Of a stretch of DNA of 64,000 nt, positions 1-13,508 are shown one piece after another. Origin of the DNA: Thinopyrum elongatum (Eukaryota; Streptophyta; Magnoliopsida; Poales; Poaceae); the NCBI GenBank assembly GCA_011799875.1, contig CM022303.1, positions 190,761,700 through 190,825,699 of the forward strand, given 5' to 3'. Every line of letters begins with the position of its first letter. Position 1 is the stretch's first letter. Position numbers and translations under genes: made by a program. The notes below the pieces were generated by a model. The model searched no databases. It had not been told where the DNA came from and saw only the letters and a list, made by a program, of their open reading frames with translations.

Positions 1-3000
1 CCCTGCGCCGTCACACTCGCACAGGTAGGGGCACATGCCCCTGCTTGTACGCGAGCGAGGGTGTCAGTGTCGGGGTTGGGACGGCAGGGATCGCAGCAAA
101 TTGAGGGATGGGAGGGAGGATGTTGCCTCATCAACGTGGACGCCATCGGTTGTGCGCCACCCACCCCCTCGTCCTCCTCGCTATGGTCATGGATGAGCTA
201 GAAACAGCCGCCAAGCTACAACTGGCGCCCCGAGTTGCTGGGAACAACGACCCGAATTGCTAGACCAGGGGCCACGGGTGCTGGAAGTTGTGACCTTGGT
301 AATGCTGGAAAACGGTCAGTTGGGAAGTTGCAGCAGACCAGCAGGAGAAGACTGTAAACGAGGTTGCTGCAACGGGCCACAGACTGGAGACACAGGGCGA
401 TGACCTGTAATGGCGCCCTGATTTGCTGGGATCGCGCCCTGGCTTGCTATGACATTCGCACGTGAGCTACGAACTGGCGAGCTGTCGGACAACGTCTTGC
501 GTGCTGGAACAAGTCATGGCGTGTTCGAATTGGCCAATGGCAAAGTTGGGACCGTGGTGGCCGCGTGCTGGGAAGCGGCTGTTGGTGGATGCTGTGCACC
601 TGTGGTCGTGTGCTAGACCATCGGCGGCAGATCTGCAATCCGAGCGACGTGCTGCAACCATCGGGAGCGGACCCACACTGGGAGACGGCAGTGCGGGAGA
701 GCAGTTGTAACCGATGGGGGTGAACGCTACATCTGTGGCCGACGGGGGCTTCGACGAACGAGGATGCGGCGACGCCTCGATGCTCCGCCCTCCTTGTGGG
801 AGTTACTCACATGTTGCAAAGGGGAGGGCGAGAGATTTGCATGTTGTGGGGATTCCCCATGTATGTGACCAAGCGGACTCTGGGTGAGTGAGATAAAAAT
901 GCGATCCAATGGTTGGGTTGACCTAATTTAATGGTGTGGAGGTGACGGACCGGCGCCTAGCATCACCCTTTTTGTGAAAATGCCTAAGACATTTATTAAA
1001 AATCATAGGACCTACGAACACATACACACAGAAAAGTTAAAGTACAATGAAGCCTTTGGGGTGCTGAAGTCTTCTTCCTCCTGCATCCACAGGCGGCGTG
1101 TCGTGAGCAAAGCTCGGTGCTGCCTCTGGGCTCCGCCTTGGTGGAGCAAACCTGTGAAACCCATGAGCTTATAGAAGCAACGGCCGGGAAGTCGTCGATG
1201 CAGACCAGGAGACGTCGACAGGCACGATTTGCGAAGCAAATCGACGCCGGGGAAGAGAACGCCGATAAAGACCTATTGAAACTCAAAGGACCATGCAACC
1301 CAACTGAATCCAACGGATCCACTAGAAACCTAAACCGATTGGATCTCGGAAGAACCTGTCGGAGATACAAAACCACACGCCCCCCTGGTCGGTGATAAGC
1401 ACACCAGTGGGAATGGGGATCGGGCAGAGAATATATTTAATCCTACGTGGGAAAGCGCCGCCGCCACATGTCCCTAACAAACACAAAGAAACCCTAAAGA
1501 ACACTGAGACAAATTCCCCATGTTGTTGTACGCCAAGTGCAGATCTGTGACCGAACTCACCGTCGTGAGGGCCATGCGCTGACTACATTCTTCAGTGAAC
1601 TAGTCAGGTGGACCGCCGTAGAGGCACACCACGCTAGATTCATCCGGCCGTCACCGAGCACTGCCTGATGGAAACCTCCCTTGAGCCCTCATCTCCTTCT
1701 CCAATAGCAACATCCCTCCAAAATCTTCAAAACTTCCCAACAAGCCGCACCTAAACTAGATCTCGGTCGGTGCCACACGGGCTTTGCTTGGCAGTGGGAG
1801 AGGGGAAGATGGCTCGAGATGGCTAGGGTTTGGGACCGCCCCTAAGCCTCTCTATCGTAAGAGCCTAACAACTACCCGTGATGTGGTTTTAAATACTTGG
1901 ATTTTTAAGGAAAAAAATAAGTTCTCAGCAAAGATTAAGGAGAAACTCCACTAGCATTTCACTATGTACGACAACGTAAAAAAATATAAGGGTCATTTAC
2001 ATTTCAGCCCTTAACTCAAATTCACTACTCAGATTTACCCCAAATTCCCAAGCCTGCTTAAATTCGCTCCTCTGCCGTTAGTTCCTTTATAGAAATGCCC
2101 TTCCATGTCGTTTTCTGTCCAGTTTAAAGTGTTTTGACTGCTATCGGGCTGTTTCTTTGACATTTTTGCACTTTCGTCCTTATAGGTCAACCCAACTTAC
2201 CGGTTCACTCTCTCTCCTCCCTTTCTTCAACCTCCCGACAACATGTGAGGCGCCTTGGAGACTGGCTGCGCTCATTGTTTCGAGCTCGGGGAGAGAGGCA
2301 ACGACTGAGGTAGTTGATGTGGCGTCGGGCATGTCTTCTGCGAGCTCCTACGTCGGTCGGAGATAAGTGTTGCCACATCGATTTGGACATTTTTGAGAAT
2401 TAGGGTTCATCAATTTGGGGGACTTTTTTTAGCTTTAGGTTGACGGTGTTAGGATGTTTTTAGTTTGCATCTGAGTTCTACATCCCCGGTCGACGTTTGT
2501 GGACTTGAGGTGAGCACGACACGATGGTGCTCGGGGCACCGCCTGATTCCTACTCACCGCATTGCTAGGGAGGAGCAAGCAGGAAAGAAGGTCCCTGGGC
2601 TGCCCCCTTGAAGTAATTTCCCTTCTACGTCTGATTTTGCTTTTAATCGTTGCAAATAATAAATTTACACGAAGTTGGCCCAAAAAACTTTTCAACAGTT
2701 CTCGTAAAGTGTCCATAACTTTAGAGGATCCGTAAAGTGACATTTCTCCCAGTAGGTTTATGGAAAGATCATTCTCCCGTATCTTTTTGGCGGACTAGCA
2801 ACCGCCTGAATCTTCACCATGCGTCCCGTCGAACCTCATCGGAACGCCGCCGCCTCGTGCCTGCCGCCACGCCATCTGGGCTGGAACACTGCCATGGCCG
2901 CACCACTCCCCTCCCGCCGGAACGCCGCCGCTGTGCCCGCCGCCTCGCGCGCGGCCAGTGCACCGGCTCGCCGCCCCTCGCCGGCGGCCACCGCCCCGCC

Positions 3001-4453
3001 CGCCGTCACGTGTCAATAACTGAGGGTCCTAGGCAATTATCTATTTTTGTTAATTAAAAATAAAATAAAAAGAATACATGGATTTTTTTTAGGGGAATTG
3101 GCAAAAGATGACTTCCAGCAACTCCTCTTAACTTCTACAAAAAGGCCAAAAACCAGTTTTACGGAAAGATTTTAAGAGAGCTGTTGAAGTTGCTCTACGC
3201 CGTTGCTCCCACCCTCTAGGTCGCCCACTCCACATGTTCTATTTCAGAGCTGCTTGTCCGGCTGCGGCAGGTATTTCAGCCCCTGCCGGTCTCCCGCAGA
3301 ATCGAGGGAAAGAAACGAACCCACCCAAAAAACATCGGTGGCTGCAGGGTGATATCCCCATCCAGTGGGAGAGACTAGTATGCGATCGTACCTCCAGATG
3401 CGATCATACGACAAAGGATCCTGGGCCATCCGATGGTGATCTATGGTACGGAGTAAATATTGCTTCGGTTTATGGTACATTATGCGGTGAGTAGTCCTAC
3501 GCTTTGACAGTTTAGTACAACAGGTAAACAAATAAACATGTAGCACTACGAAAAAAATTGTGAAATCTGTGTGATACTTCTATCACATGCATAAGAAATA
3601 CGAAATCACATAATTATCATTTTAACAAAGAAAGTCTTGCAGTCTCATTTGGAACAAACTTTGCCAACTTACCAATTGATTACTGCTCATCTTCATGCTA
3701 CGAATTAAGATGGGAATTGATAAACAAAAATGCATCTAAATAAAGGCTTTCATCAAATGCTACTTTGCACCCCGCTAAAAAAAAATTTGCTACTTTGCAG
3801 AGAGATTAATAGAAGAACAATGCATTTGTCATGGTTTCAAACAGATAGTTACTTTGTGCAAGACAGGAGTGTTCACTGTCGACAGTCATGAATAAATGGC
3901 AAAAACTTGTTAAGATCCGATCACTGCACAAATTTACTTCACCAAACATTTCAAACTCCAAAAAATGCTCCAAAACATCAAGTGGTAAGTCACACAAACT
4001 GGCCAAAAAAAGAACGAAGAAAGTCTCAAAAAACACACTCATCAGCACTAGTTATTTCTTGAATTAGCAACGATCTGCAAGTTGACGCCAAGGAGAACAG
4101 CAAGATTCTGTGCCCAACGCCCACTATTGCCAGGACATGGTGGTCACGGTGATGAGCTTGTACTCCGGCAGCCGGCTTCGAGGGACGGCTGGATCAACGT
4201 CTCCTGTAGCCGATGGGGGGACGGCAGATCTGGTGACGGCAGGCAAGGGGGTGCCCGGAATGGAGGAGGTGTGCCTTGATTCGGCGGCAGCGGCAGCCGC
4301 TAGTGAGGATGCTTGTCTCACGTGCTGCACTCCGGCGCCGCCGGTCTGGATCACGAGATAGACGGACAGAGAGATGGGATTAGGTTGGGGTGAGATTTGA
4401 GTGCAGCTCATCGTGCAATATGTTGGGTTCAGGAGGATTGTCATGCAAAATGT
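1..4453. repeat. Duplicated block, copy 1 (gap-rich)
   Basis: This block matches 8751-13280 from its first base to about 4453, so the duplication begins left of the window. Copy 1 is about 77 bases shorter. In the first 450 bases I see about twenty one- or few-base gaps and only about two clear substitutions. That spectrum is typical of uncorrected single-molecule reads and not of mutational decay. No convincing reading frame runs through the block, and the short open frames differ between copies because of the gaps. The content is GC-rich gctgcaac/gctggaac-type repeat (about 200-720), an unassigned transcript-like stretch (about 960-1870), and AT-rich spacer with the left arm of a foldback element (about 3340-3460). 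Confidence 0.85.
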
Positions 4454-6479
4454 AAAGAGAAGAGGCCCCCTTCTACACCACCCCCGATAACGACGTCGTC
4501 GCGCAACTCCTCAAGGTGGACCTCGAGGGTGATTCCTCCTTCGTTCACCTTGATGATAACATCGAGCGGGAATTCCATCGAGGGTGATTCCTCAGGGTTC
4601 CCTTCGGTGTCAGACACACAGTTACCTTGGATATTATGACTTGCACGTAAAAAGCTCCATGAAACAAAGACTGCGGTCGGGACACACTGTGTCCGCCAGC
4701 CCCCCTAAGTGGGGTAACTCCGCGCGCAAGGTATAACGCGAAGTGATAGTGGAGTCGGGTTTGACCTGGGATGTGCCCCGCGAGCTACTACGAGGCGTGG
4801 CGGCGGGCATTCTTAGCCCCTGCCGCAAGTCCTCGAGACGGGGCGACGGGGTCAATCGATCGTGAGTCTCTGCTCGTTTCCGCGCGCTCCTAATCCACTA
4901 CGTTTGGATATTTGATCCGAGGGGCCTCTGCCCGATAGCACTAACCATCACTGTGGGCATAGTATGGGCGTTCTGCGTCGTACACATCAGCCGAAGCTTG
5001 TTTGACGTCAGTAAGAGCGCGCGCACGCGAGTTAAGACCGAACTCGGGCTATGCTGGGCGAACACCGCATAACGCAACGCCGCTTGTCATAAAGGGGTTT
5101 GACACTAAGGTCATGCCCCCACTCTCGGTTGCCACAGGGCCACCCGTAACGTGCACAGAAAGAAGCGCTTCCCGGGGCCCTGATGACGCCCCCGACCCCC
5201 TGGGCCGAGCCAGCATAGGTTTAAGTCTACGGCGTGCTTGACCCTCTACTTATAACGCTCTAGTCGCCCTGGCAGGATAATGCCGGCCGTGTTGTGTATC
5301 ATTAGTTGCGTTAATAGGATCAGAGCAGCCCGAGGCATTAATGCACCCAGAAAAAGTAGTGCTAGCCACGGCCACCCGAGTTAGAAATGAGGCTGTGCCC
5401 GTGGGTAGTTGAGACCGTGCGTGGGTAAGTGTGGTGCACCCGCTGCACGGGCAAGTGGAAACTTCTTCTATCGATGAGCCCCTGTCATACGGATTAAGGC
5501 TAAAACTGGAACCTCGGAGTAAGTTGTATCCGGATCGGCCTAACAACTAAGAACATGTGGTGAGCAATTGCCGATTTAGATACGGCTACGGGGCCTCTGA
5601 CGACGATTACGATTGCCCTATTCTCGTCCAGGGCATAGTCCTAGCACCAGTCGGCAGAACAGCAAAGCCGATCTCAGGATCGAAGGGGTTTTCCGTGAAT
5701 GATATACTATCACTACTTTAATTATGTTACATCCTGCGCTACTACTCCTGTGATGTGCAAGCACTGATCGAATGAATGCTTGATTTGCAGAGAGCTAGTC
5801 TTCGATGAGACTAGGCTTTCCCTCTACTCTGGCATTTCTGCAGCCCAGTCCACATATACAGCCATTCTTGACAATGATGCATATGTAGTAGATCCTGCTT
5901 GCTGAGTACTTGATGAGTACTCACGTTTGCTTTATTTTCTTTTTCCCCATCTTCCCATTTGATGCCACCAGACGACGGAAGGAGCCCCTGAGCCAGAAGT
6001 CCCAGCCGACGACCTAGTACACTACCCGCCCTGGCGAGTAATACTACTACGAGGAGCCGTTTCGACGACCAGGAGTAGGATCGGATATTGGACGGCTGAA
6101 GCTCCACCACCCCCCCCCCCCCCCCCCACACCCACCATCCAACCCCCCCCCCCCCCCCCCCGTCCCCCACCTCCCACCCCCCCCCCCCCCCTCCTGCGGC
6201 ATGGAGGCACTACGCCCTTAGATCGTAGTATTTTTTATTTTACCCCCGCCTCATGTGAAGGCTACTTCATACTCTCTCTCTCTACTTGTAATATATCTGT
6301 ACTCAGATATCTAATGCTTCCGCTGACGCTTGTATAGCCTCGAGCTATGTATTCGAGCCCTCGAGCGCCTGGCTTGTAATATTAAGACTTGTATGACTTT
6401 ATTTTATTGTTTTAGAGTGTGTGTTGTGTATCTTCAAGTGAGTCCTTAGGCTTGAATCGTGGCAATTTGCGTGTTATGA
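4454..6479 (+). mobile_element. Gypsy-type LTR fragment
   Basis: At 4453 the duplicated block stops and an unrelated sequence begins. Its right half has the layout of long Triticeae Gypsy LTRs: a tgcttgctgagtacttgatg stretch (about 5888) ahead of a transcribed tail, then cttgtaatattaagacttgtatgac (in part, about 6375) and gcgtgttatgattagtg near the end (about 6470). Neither end can be fixed: I see no TG...CA pair, no target duplication and no primer binding site. The left part (4460-5560) is non-coding and assigned only by continuity. The family is not named. Confidence 0.5.
6110..6191. repeat. Poly-C tract cluster
   Basis: Three C runs of about 18, 19 and 15 bases lie within 82 bases, separated by short A/T-bearing spacers (6110-6127, 6143-6161, 6177-6191). 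Their exact lengths should not be trusted. They generate spurious glycine-rich open frames on the minus strand. Confidence 0.9.
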
Positions 6480-8558
6480 TTAGTGCCAGCCTTCTAACGC
6501 CCATCGATTAAGCCCATAGGGGGCCGATACACAATGATATTCATAGTGGAACTTGATATGGTCATGAAAGAGTCTTTGGTGATATAGTCTTGAAGCAATG
6601 AAGGGAAATGAAGAGTTCATTGTGGCTTTCAAGAAACCAAGATGGAGCTTGAAGTAAAGATGTTGGTTGACCAAGATGAAGCTCAAAGATTATATCTAAG
6701 TGGTCAACCCACAAAGCACAAACATTGTACCACATGAGATCAAGTGATCTAGTGGTATGGTAAGTAACTATGAATTGTGCTTTGTTACCTAACCCATGCT
6801 ATGTGTTTGTTATGTCTATGTGGGTTAGGTGTTTCTCATGGGCTTGCAACAAAAGGAAAGATTTCAAGTAGCCTATGTGTGGATGACATCAAGAGGTGAT
6901 GGTCATCGGGTTCGAGGAGTCCAAGTGCAAGATGAGAAGCCGGAGGTTATATACTTTGAAGCTTGCGGTCCACATCATGATAATGCACATGTGAAGGTGG
7001 GCTTAAGTTAAGGCTTCCCTCATTACAATATGAGGAAGCAATTCGAGTATCTTCACCAAGTGGTTGTGGACAAGAAAGGGATTCCAACTTGAGGCAAGCA
7101 TTAAAGTCATCATCAAGCTCAAGTTGAATATGCAAGGCAAAGGTATAACTTAGCTAGGTTTTCCTAGTTTTGCCGGTCTCATAGTGCTTGGTGGGAGACC
7201 GGATTATAGGTTCGATAGCCGTACTATCAAGGGGGACTCTTGGGCAAGTAGCTTGATCGCGTCGCATGTAGAGAGCTCAAACCTTTGCATTACTTGCATC
7301 ATTCTTTCTTGTTGATCTTGGGTGGTTCTCTATGTGAGGACCTTGGGCTTTTCCATAGCTTCAAAACGAGCCCAAGATCATCGAATTCGGAGTCTGTATG
7401 CCAAAGTTATCATCGTTTGAGTGGGCTGCTGCTGGCTGTCCAGGGGTACCCCGTGGACACGGACTTGTACCGTGCACATGGGACCCCGTGTGCACGGGGT
7501 GCCCAGGAAATGCCCGTTGAGCCCCAATGGCTAGTTTCTGTGTTTGGCTATTTAAGGGCTGCGTCCCCCCTCCGGTTTGGGGGCTGTTCACACACCTTCT
7601 AAACACCATTGTGAGCCTCTCTCCACCTCTCCCAAACCCCTATCTCCCCTCTATGTGAAGGGGGGTTTGTGGATGGATTTGTGAGCCATTTGTTGATCCT
7701 ATCCATTGCATCCCCTCTCTTCAATCTCCTACTTTCTTGAGTTGCATCTTGTGAGATTGAGAGAGTGGGTTGAGCATTTGTTGCTTAACCTTGCATTGCA
7801 TTTGTTGCATTGGTTTGAGCTCCCCGCATCGATTAGTTCGAGTGAGAGCTTGTGAGTTTATTACTCTTGGAGGCTTCCGCCTCCTAGACGGTTTGGTGAC
7901 ATATTGTGAAGATTGTGAAGTGGCCTAGGTGGTCAAGGTTCCCCCGGAAGCTTCCTTTTGTGGTGTGCTCCGGGGAAGGTGTTGAAGTGGCCTAAGTGGT
8001 CAAGGTTCCTCTGGAAGCTTCCTTGCTTGTGGTGTGCTCCGGAGAAGTTTGTAAAGGTGTGGTGGTCGCCTTCAAGACCAACCCCGAGTGAATCGAGGCT
8101 CATCCGTTGGGGGTGACTCGAAAGGGAGAATACGGTGAGCCACTTGGTGGCGCCCCGAAGCTTTGGCTTCGGCACCGCTCTAACGGAGATTAGCACTCTC
8201 ACGAGTGTGAACTTCGGGATAAATCCGCGTCTCCGACTCACTTGTGGTTATCTCATACCCTCACCCTTTACTTACCGCAATTCATACTTGCTCATATTGA
8301 TATATCTTGTGCTAGTTGAATTTCTTAGTTGTTCCTACATTTCCATATCTTGTGATATAGTTTGTGCTTGCTAGTTTCCTTAAGTGCCTATCTTGTTTAG
8401 CATAGATTGTTGGTGCACTTAGTTGAGCCTAGCATATTTAGGTTTTGTGCTTGAAAGGTATCCGTTTAGTTTAATTCCGCATTAGGATAAAGCCAAATCC
8501 GTAACAGTTTTAAAACGCCTATTCACCCCCCCCCTCTAGTCGTCATCTAGATCGTTTC
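6480..8558 (+). mobile_element. Copia (Sirevirus-type) LTR, solo or truncated
   Basis: About 600 bases at the right end (7925-8558) align with the 5' LTR of the Copia element at 51891-52910: both contain ccggagaagtttgtaaag, gccttcaagaccaaccccgag, gggggtgactcgaaag and gaacttcgggataaa. Both end in a tattcacc...ctctagtcg...tttca motif. The gaccccgtgtgcacggggtg palindromes (7446-7510) are shared as well. No primer binding site follows 8558, so this is a solo LTR or a 3' LTR whose internal region is lost. The left boundary at 6480 is a guess, and a GACGC target duplication was looked for without a clean match. Confidence 0.6.
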
Positions 8559-11500
8559 AGACGCCCCTTCCTTGTCTCTACGCACGGCGGCGTCCGAGTC
8601 ACTCGCTCGCACCGCATCTTTTTCCTCTCGCCATGTTGCTGCTCCATCAAAATCCCTCGTCCCCCACCACCACACGACGAGCTCGTTGTCACTGACGGCA
8701 CTGACCACCTGCTACTGCGAGCACCCCCCCCCCCATGTGAGCATCTCCTCCCCTGCCGCCGTCACCACTCGCACAGGTAGGGGCACATGCCCCTGCTTGT
8801 ACGCGAGCGAGGGTGTCAGTGTCGGGGTTGGGACGGGCAGGGATCGCAGCAAATTGAGGGATGGGAGGGAGGATGTTGCCTCATCACGTGGACGCCATGG
8901 TTGTGCGCCACCCACCCCCTCGTCCTCCTCCGCTATGGTCATGGATGAGCTAGAACCAGCCGCCAAGCTACAACTGGCGCCCCGAGTTGCTGGGACCAAC
9001 GACCCGAATTGCTAGACCAGGGGCCACCGGTGCTGGAAAGTTGTGACCTTGGTAATGCTGGAAACGGTCAGTTGGGAAGTTGCAGCAGACCAGCAGGAGA
9101 AGCTGTAAACGAGTTGCTGCAACGGGCCACAGACTGCTGAGACAGCAGGGCGATGACCTGTAACTGGCGCCCTGATTTGCTGGGATCAGCGCCCTGGCTT
9201 GCTATGACATTCGCACCGTGAGCTACGAACATGGCGAGCTGCTGGGACCAACGTCTCTGCGTGCTGGAACCAACGTCATGGCGTGTTCGAATTGGCCAAT
9301 GGCAAAGTTGCGACCGTGGTGGCCGCGTGCTGGAAGCGGCTGTTGGTGATGCTGCAACCTAGTGGTCGTGTGCTAGAACCATCGGCGGCAGATCTGCAAT
9401 CCCCGAGCGACTGTGCTGCAACCATCGGCGAGCACCCACACTGGGAGACGGCAGTGCGCGGAGAGCAGTTGTAACCGATGGGGGTGAACGCTACATCTGT
9501 GGCCGACGGGGGCTTCGACGAACGAGGATGCGGCGACGCCTCGATGCTGCCGCTCCTTGTGGGAGTTACTCACATGTTGCAAAGGGGAGGGCGAGAGATT
9601 TGCATGTTGTGGGGGATTCCCCATGTATGTTGACCAAGCGGACTCTGGGTGAGATAAAAATGCGATCCAATGGTTGGGGTTGACCTAATTTAATGGTGTG
9701 GGAGGTGACGGACCGGCGCCTAGCATCACCCTTTTTGTGAAAATGCCTAAGACCATTTATTAAAAATCATAGGACCTTACGAACACATACACACAGAAAA
9801 GTTAAAGTACAATGAAAGCCTTTGGGGTGCTGAAGTCTTCTTCCTCCTGCATCCACAGGCGGCGTGTCGTGAGCAAAGCTCGGTGCTGCCTCTGGGCCTC
9901 CGCCTTGGTGGAGCAAACCTGTGAAACCCATGAGCTTATAGAAGCAACGGCCGGGAAGTCGTCGATGCAGACCAGGAGACGTCGACAGGCACGATTTGCG
10001 AAGCAAATCGACGCCCGGGGAAGAGAACGCCGATAAAGACCTATTGAAACTCAAAGGACCATGCAACCCAACTGAATCCAACGGATCCACTAGAAACCTA
10101 AACCGATTGGATCTCGGAAGACCTGTCGGAGATACAAAACCACACGCCCCCCTGGTCGGTGATAAGCACACCAGTGGAATGGGGATCGGGCAGAGAATAT
10201 ATTAATCCTTACGTGGGAAAGCGCCGCCGCCACATTGTCCCTAACCAAACACAAAGAAACCCTAAAGAACACCTGAGACAAATTCCCCATGTTGTTGTAC
10301 GCCAAGTGCAGATCTGTGACCGAACTCACCGTCGTCGAGGGCCATGCGCTGACTACATCTTCTTCAGTGAACTAGTCAGGTGGACCGCCGTAGAGGCACA
10401 CCACGCTAGATTCATCCGGCCGTCACCGAGCACTGCCTGATGGAAACCTCCCCTTGAGCCCTCATCTCCTTCTCCAATAGCAACATCCCTCCAAAATCTT
10501 CAAAACTTCCCCAACAAGCCGCACCTAAACTAGATCTCTGCGTCGGTGCCACACGGGCTTTGCTTGGCAGTGGCGAGAGGGGAAGATGGCTCGAGATGGC
10601 TAGGGTTTGGCGACCGCCTAAGCCTCTCTATCGTACGAGCCTAACAACTACCCGTGATGTGGTTTTAAATACTTGGATTTTTAAGGAAAAAAATACAGTT
10701 CTCAGCAAAGATTAAGGAGAAAACTCCCACTAGCATTTCACTATGTACGACAAACGTAAAAAAATATAAGGGTCATTTACATTTCAGCCCTTAACTCAAA
10801 TTCACTACTCAGATTTACCCCAAATTCCCAAGCCTGCTTAAATTCGCTCCTCTGCCGTTAGTTCCTCTTATAGAAATGCCCTTCCATGTCGTTTTCTGTC
10901 CAGTTAAAGTCGTTTGACTGCTATCGGGCTGTTTCTTTGACATTTTTGCACTTTCGTCCTTATAGGTCAACCCAAACTTACCGGTTCACTCTCTCTCCTC
11001 CCTTTCTTCAACCTCCCGACAACATGTGAGGCGCCTTGGAGACTGGCTGCGCTCATTGATTTCGAGCTCGGGGAGAGAGGCAACGACTGAGGTAGTTGAT
11101 GTGGCCGTCGGGCATGTCTTCTGCGAGCTCCTACGCGGTCGGTGAGATAAGTGTTGCCACATCGATTTGGACATTTTTGAGAATTAGGGTTCATCAATTT
11201 GGGGGACTTTTTTTAGCTTTTAGGTTGACGGTGTTAGGATTGTTTAGTTTGCATCTGAGTTCTACATCCCCGGTCCGACGTTTTGTGGACTTGAGGTGAG
11301 CACGACACGATGGTGCTCGGGGCACAGCCTGATTCCTACTCACCGCATTGCCTAGGGAGGAGCAAGCACGGAAAGAAGGTCCCTGGGCTGCCCCCTTGAA
11401 GTAATTTCCCTTCTACGTCTGATTTTGCTTTTAATCGTTGCAAATAATAAATTTACACGAAGTTGGCCCAAAAAACCTTTTCAACAGTTCTCGTAAAGTG

Positions 11501-13280
11501 TCCATAACTTTAGAGGATCCCGTAAAAGTGACATTTCTCCCAGTAGGTTTATGGAAAGATCATCTCCCCGTATCTTTTTGGCGGACTAGCAACCGCCTGA
11601 ATCTTCACCATGCGTCCCGTCAGAACCTCATCGGAACGCCGCCGCCTCGTGCCTGCCGCCACGCCATCTCGGGCTGGAACACTGCCATGGCCGCACCACT
11701 CCCCCTCCCTGCCGGAACGCCGCCGCTGTGCCCGCCGCCTCGCGCCGGCGGCCAGTGCACCGGCTCGCGCCGCCCCTCGCCGGCGGCCACCGCCCCGCCC
11801 GCCGTCACGTGTCAATAACTGAGGGGTCCTAGGCAATTATCTATTTTTTGTTTAATTAAAAATAAAATAAAAAAGATACATGGATTTTTTTTAGGGGAAT
11901 TGGCAAAGATGACTTCCAGACAACTCCTCTTAACTTCTACAAAAAGGCCAAAAACCAGTTTTACGGAAAGATTTTTAAGAGAGCTGTTGAAGTTGCTCTA
12001 ACGCCGTTGCTCCCACCCTCTAGGTCGCCCACTCCACATGTTCTATTTCAGAGCTGCTTGTCCGGCTGCGGCAGGTATTTCAGCCCCTGCCGGTCTCCCG
12101 CAGAATCGAGGGAAAGAAACGAACCCACCCAACAAAACATCGGTGGCTGCAGGGTGAATATCCCCATCCAGTGGGAGAGACTAGTATGCGATCGTACCTC
12201 CAGATGCGATCATACGACAAAGGATCCTGGGCCATCCGATGGTGATCTTATGGTACGGAGTAAATATTGCTTCGGTTAATGGTACATTATGCGGTGAAGT
12301 CCCTACGCTTTGACAGTTTAGTACAACAGGTAAACAAATAAACATGTAGCACTACGAAAAAAATTGTGAAATATCTGTGTGATACTTTCTATCACATGCA
12401 TTAAGAAATACGAACTCACATAATTATCATTTTAACAAATGAAAGTCTTTGCAGTCTCATCTTGGAACAAACTTTTGCCAACTTACCAATTGATTACTGC
12501 TCATCTTCATGCTACGAATTAAGATTGGGAATTGATAAACAAAAATGCATCTAAATAAAGGCTTTCATCAACTTGCTACTTTGCACCCCGCTAAAAAAAA
12601 ATTTGCTACTTTGCAGAGAGATTAATAGAAGAACAATGCATTTGTCATGGTTTCAAACAGATAGTTACTTTGTGCAAGACAGGAGTTGTTCACTGTCGAC
12701 AGTCATGAATAAATGGACAAAAACTTGATTAAGATCACGATCACTGCACAAATTTTACTTCACCAAACATTTCAAACTCCAAAAAATGCTCCAAAACATC
12801 AAGTGGTAAGTCACACAAACTGGCCAAAAAAAGAACGAAGAAAGTCTCAACAAAAACACACTCATCAGCACTAGTTATTTCTTGAATTAGCAACGATCTG
12901 CAAGTTGACGCCAAGGAGAACAGCAAGATTCTGTGCCCAACGCCCACTATTGCCAGGGCATGGTGGTCACGGTGATGAGCTTGTACTCCGGCAGCCGGCT
13001 TCGAGGGACGGGCTGGATCAACGTCTCCTGTAGCCGATGGGGGGACGGCAGATCTGGTGACGGCAGGCAAGGGGGTGCCCGGAATGGAGGAGGTGTGCCT
13101 TGATTCGGCGGCAGCGGCACGCATCTAGGTGAGGATGCTTGTCTCACGTGCTGCACTCCGGCGCCGCCGGTCTGGATCACGAGATAGACGGACAGAGAGA
13201 TGGGATTAGGTTGGGGTGAGATTTGAGTGCAGCTCATCGTGCAATATGTTGGGTTCAGGAGGATTGTCATGCAAAATGTT
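8559..13280. repeat. Duplicated block, copy 2
   Basis: From 8751 onward this is the counterpart of window positions 1-4453. The first 192 bases correspond to sequence left of the window. Copy 2 continues past the break point of copy 1 without interruption into unique sequence ahead of the HMA gene, so it is the better candidate for the true locus. It contains short-period gctgcaac/gctggaac repeats (about 8950-9480), a stretch that in minus orientation resembles a transcript (about 10670 back to 9745), a GC-rich segment (11600-11810), and an AT-rich spacer (11820-12900). No gene is recognised in it. Confidence 0.85.
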
Positions 13281-13399
13281 AAGCGAATCTGCACCTGCTT
13301 AATCTGTACCGTGGAATCTTCATCCAGTGGCCCAGAAACCTGATCGCATGATCACACCTGAAGATCCGATCGCATACTAGTCTCCCTGAATATCCACCC
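12151..13399. mobile_element. Foldback-like element with inverted arms
   Basis: The left arm (12151-12256) reads agggtgaatatccc...gagactagtatgcgatcg...gggccatccgatgg. The right arm (about 13306-13399), reverse-complemented, reads ggggtggatattcaggg...gagactagtatgcgatcgg...gggccactggatg. The arms are about 75% identical over roughly 90 bases and enclose about 1.05 kb with no convincing gene. This looks like a non-autonomous DNA transposon or foldback element of unknown superfamily. Target duplications are not evident. In copy 1 only the left arm is present, because that copy ends before the right arm. Confidence 0.55.
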
Positions 13400-13508
13400 C
13401 GCGTCCATGGACCATGCTGCAAGTGCATTTCCCACTACCGTCCCCATCCGGGCCACACACGTCTCGCTACTGGCATGTCGGCCTTCCAATTCCCACCCGC
13501 TCTATAAT

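Noticed and set aside
447..1395. Open frames of 60-126 codons in the left duplicated block as genes
   Set aside because: The corresponding frames differ in the second copy because of one-base gaps, and no domain is present.
12351..12375. CACTACGAAAAAAATTG (also near 3544) as a CACTA end
   Set aside because: No partner end or subterminal repeats; it lies inside the foldback element and the duplicated block.
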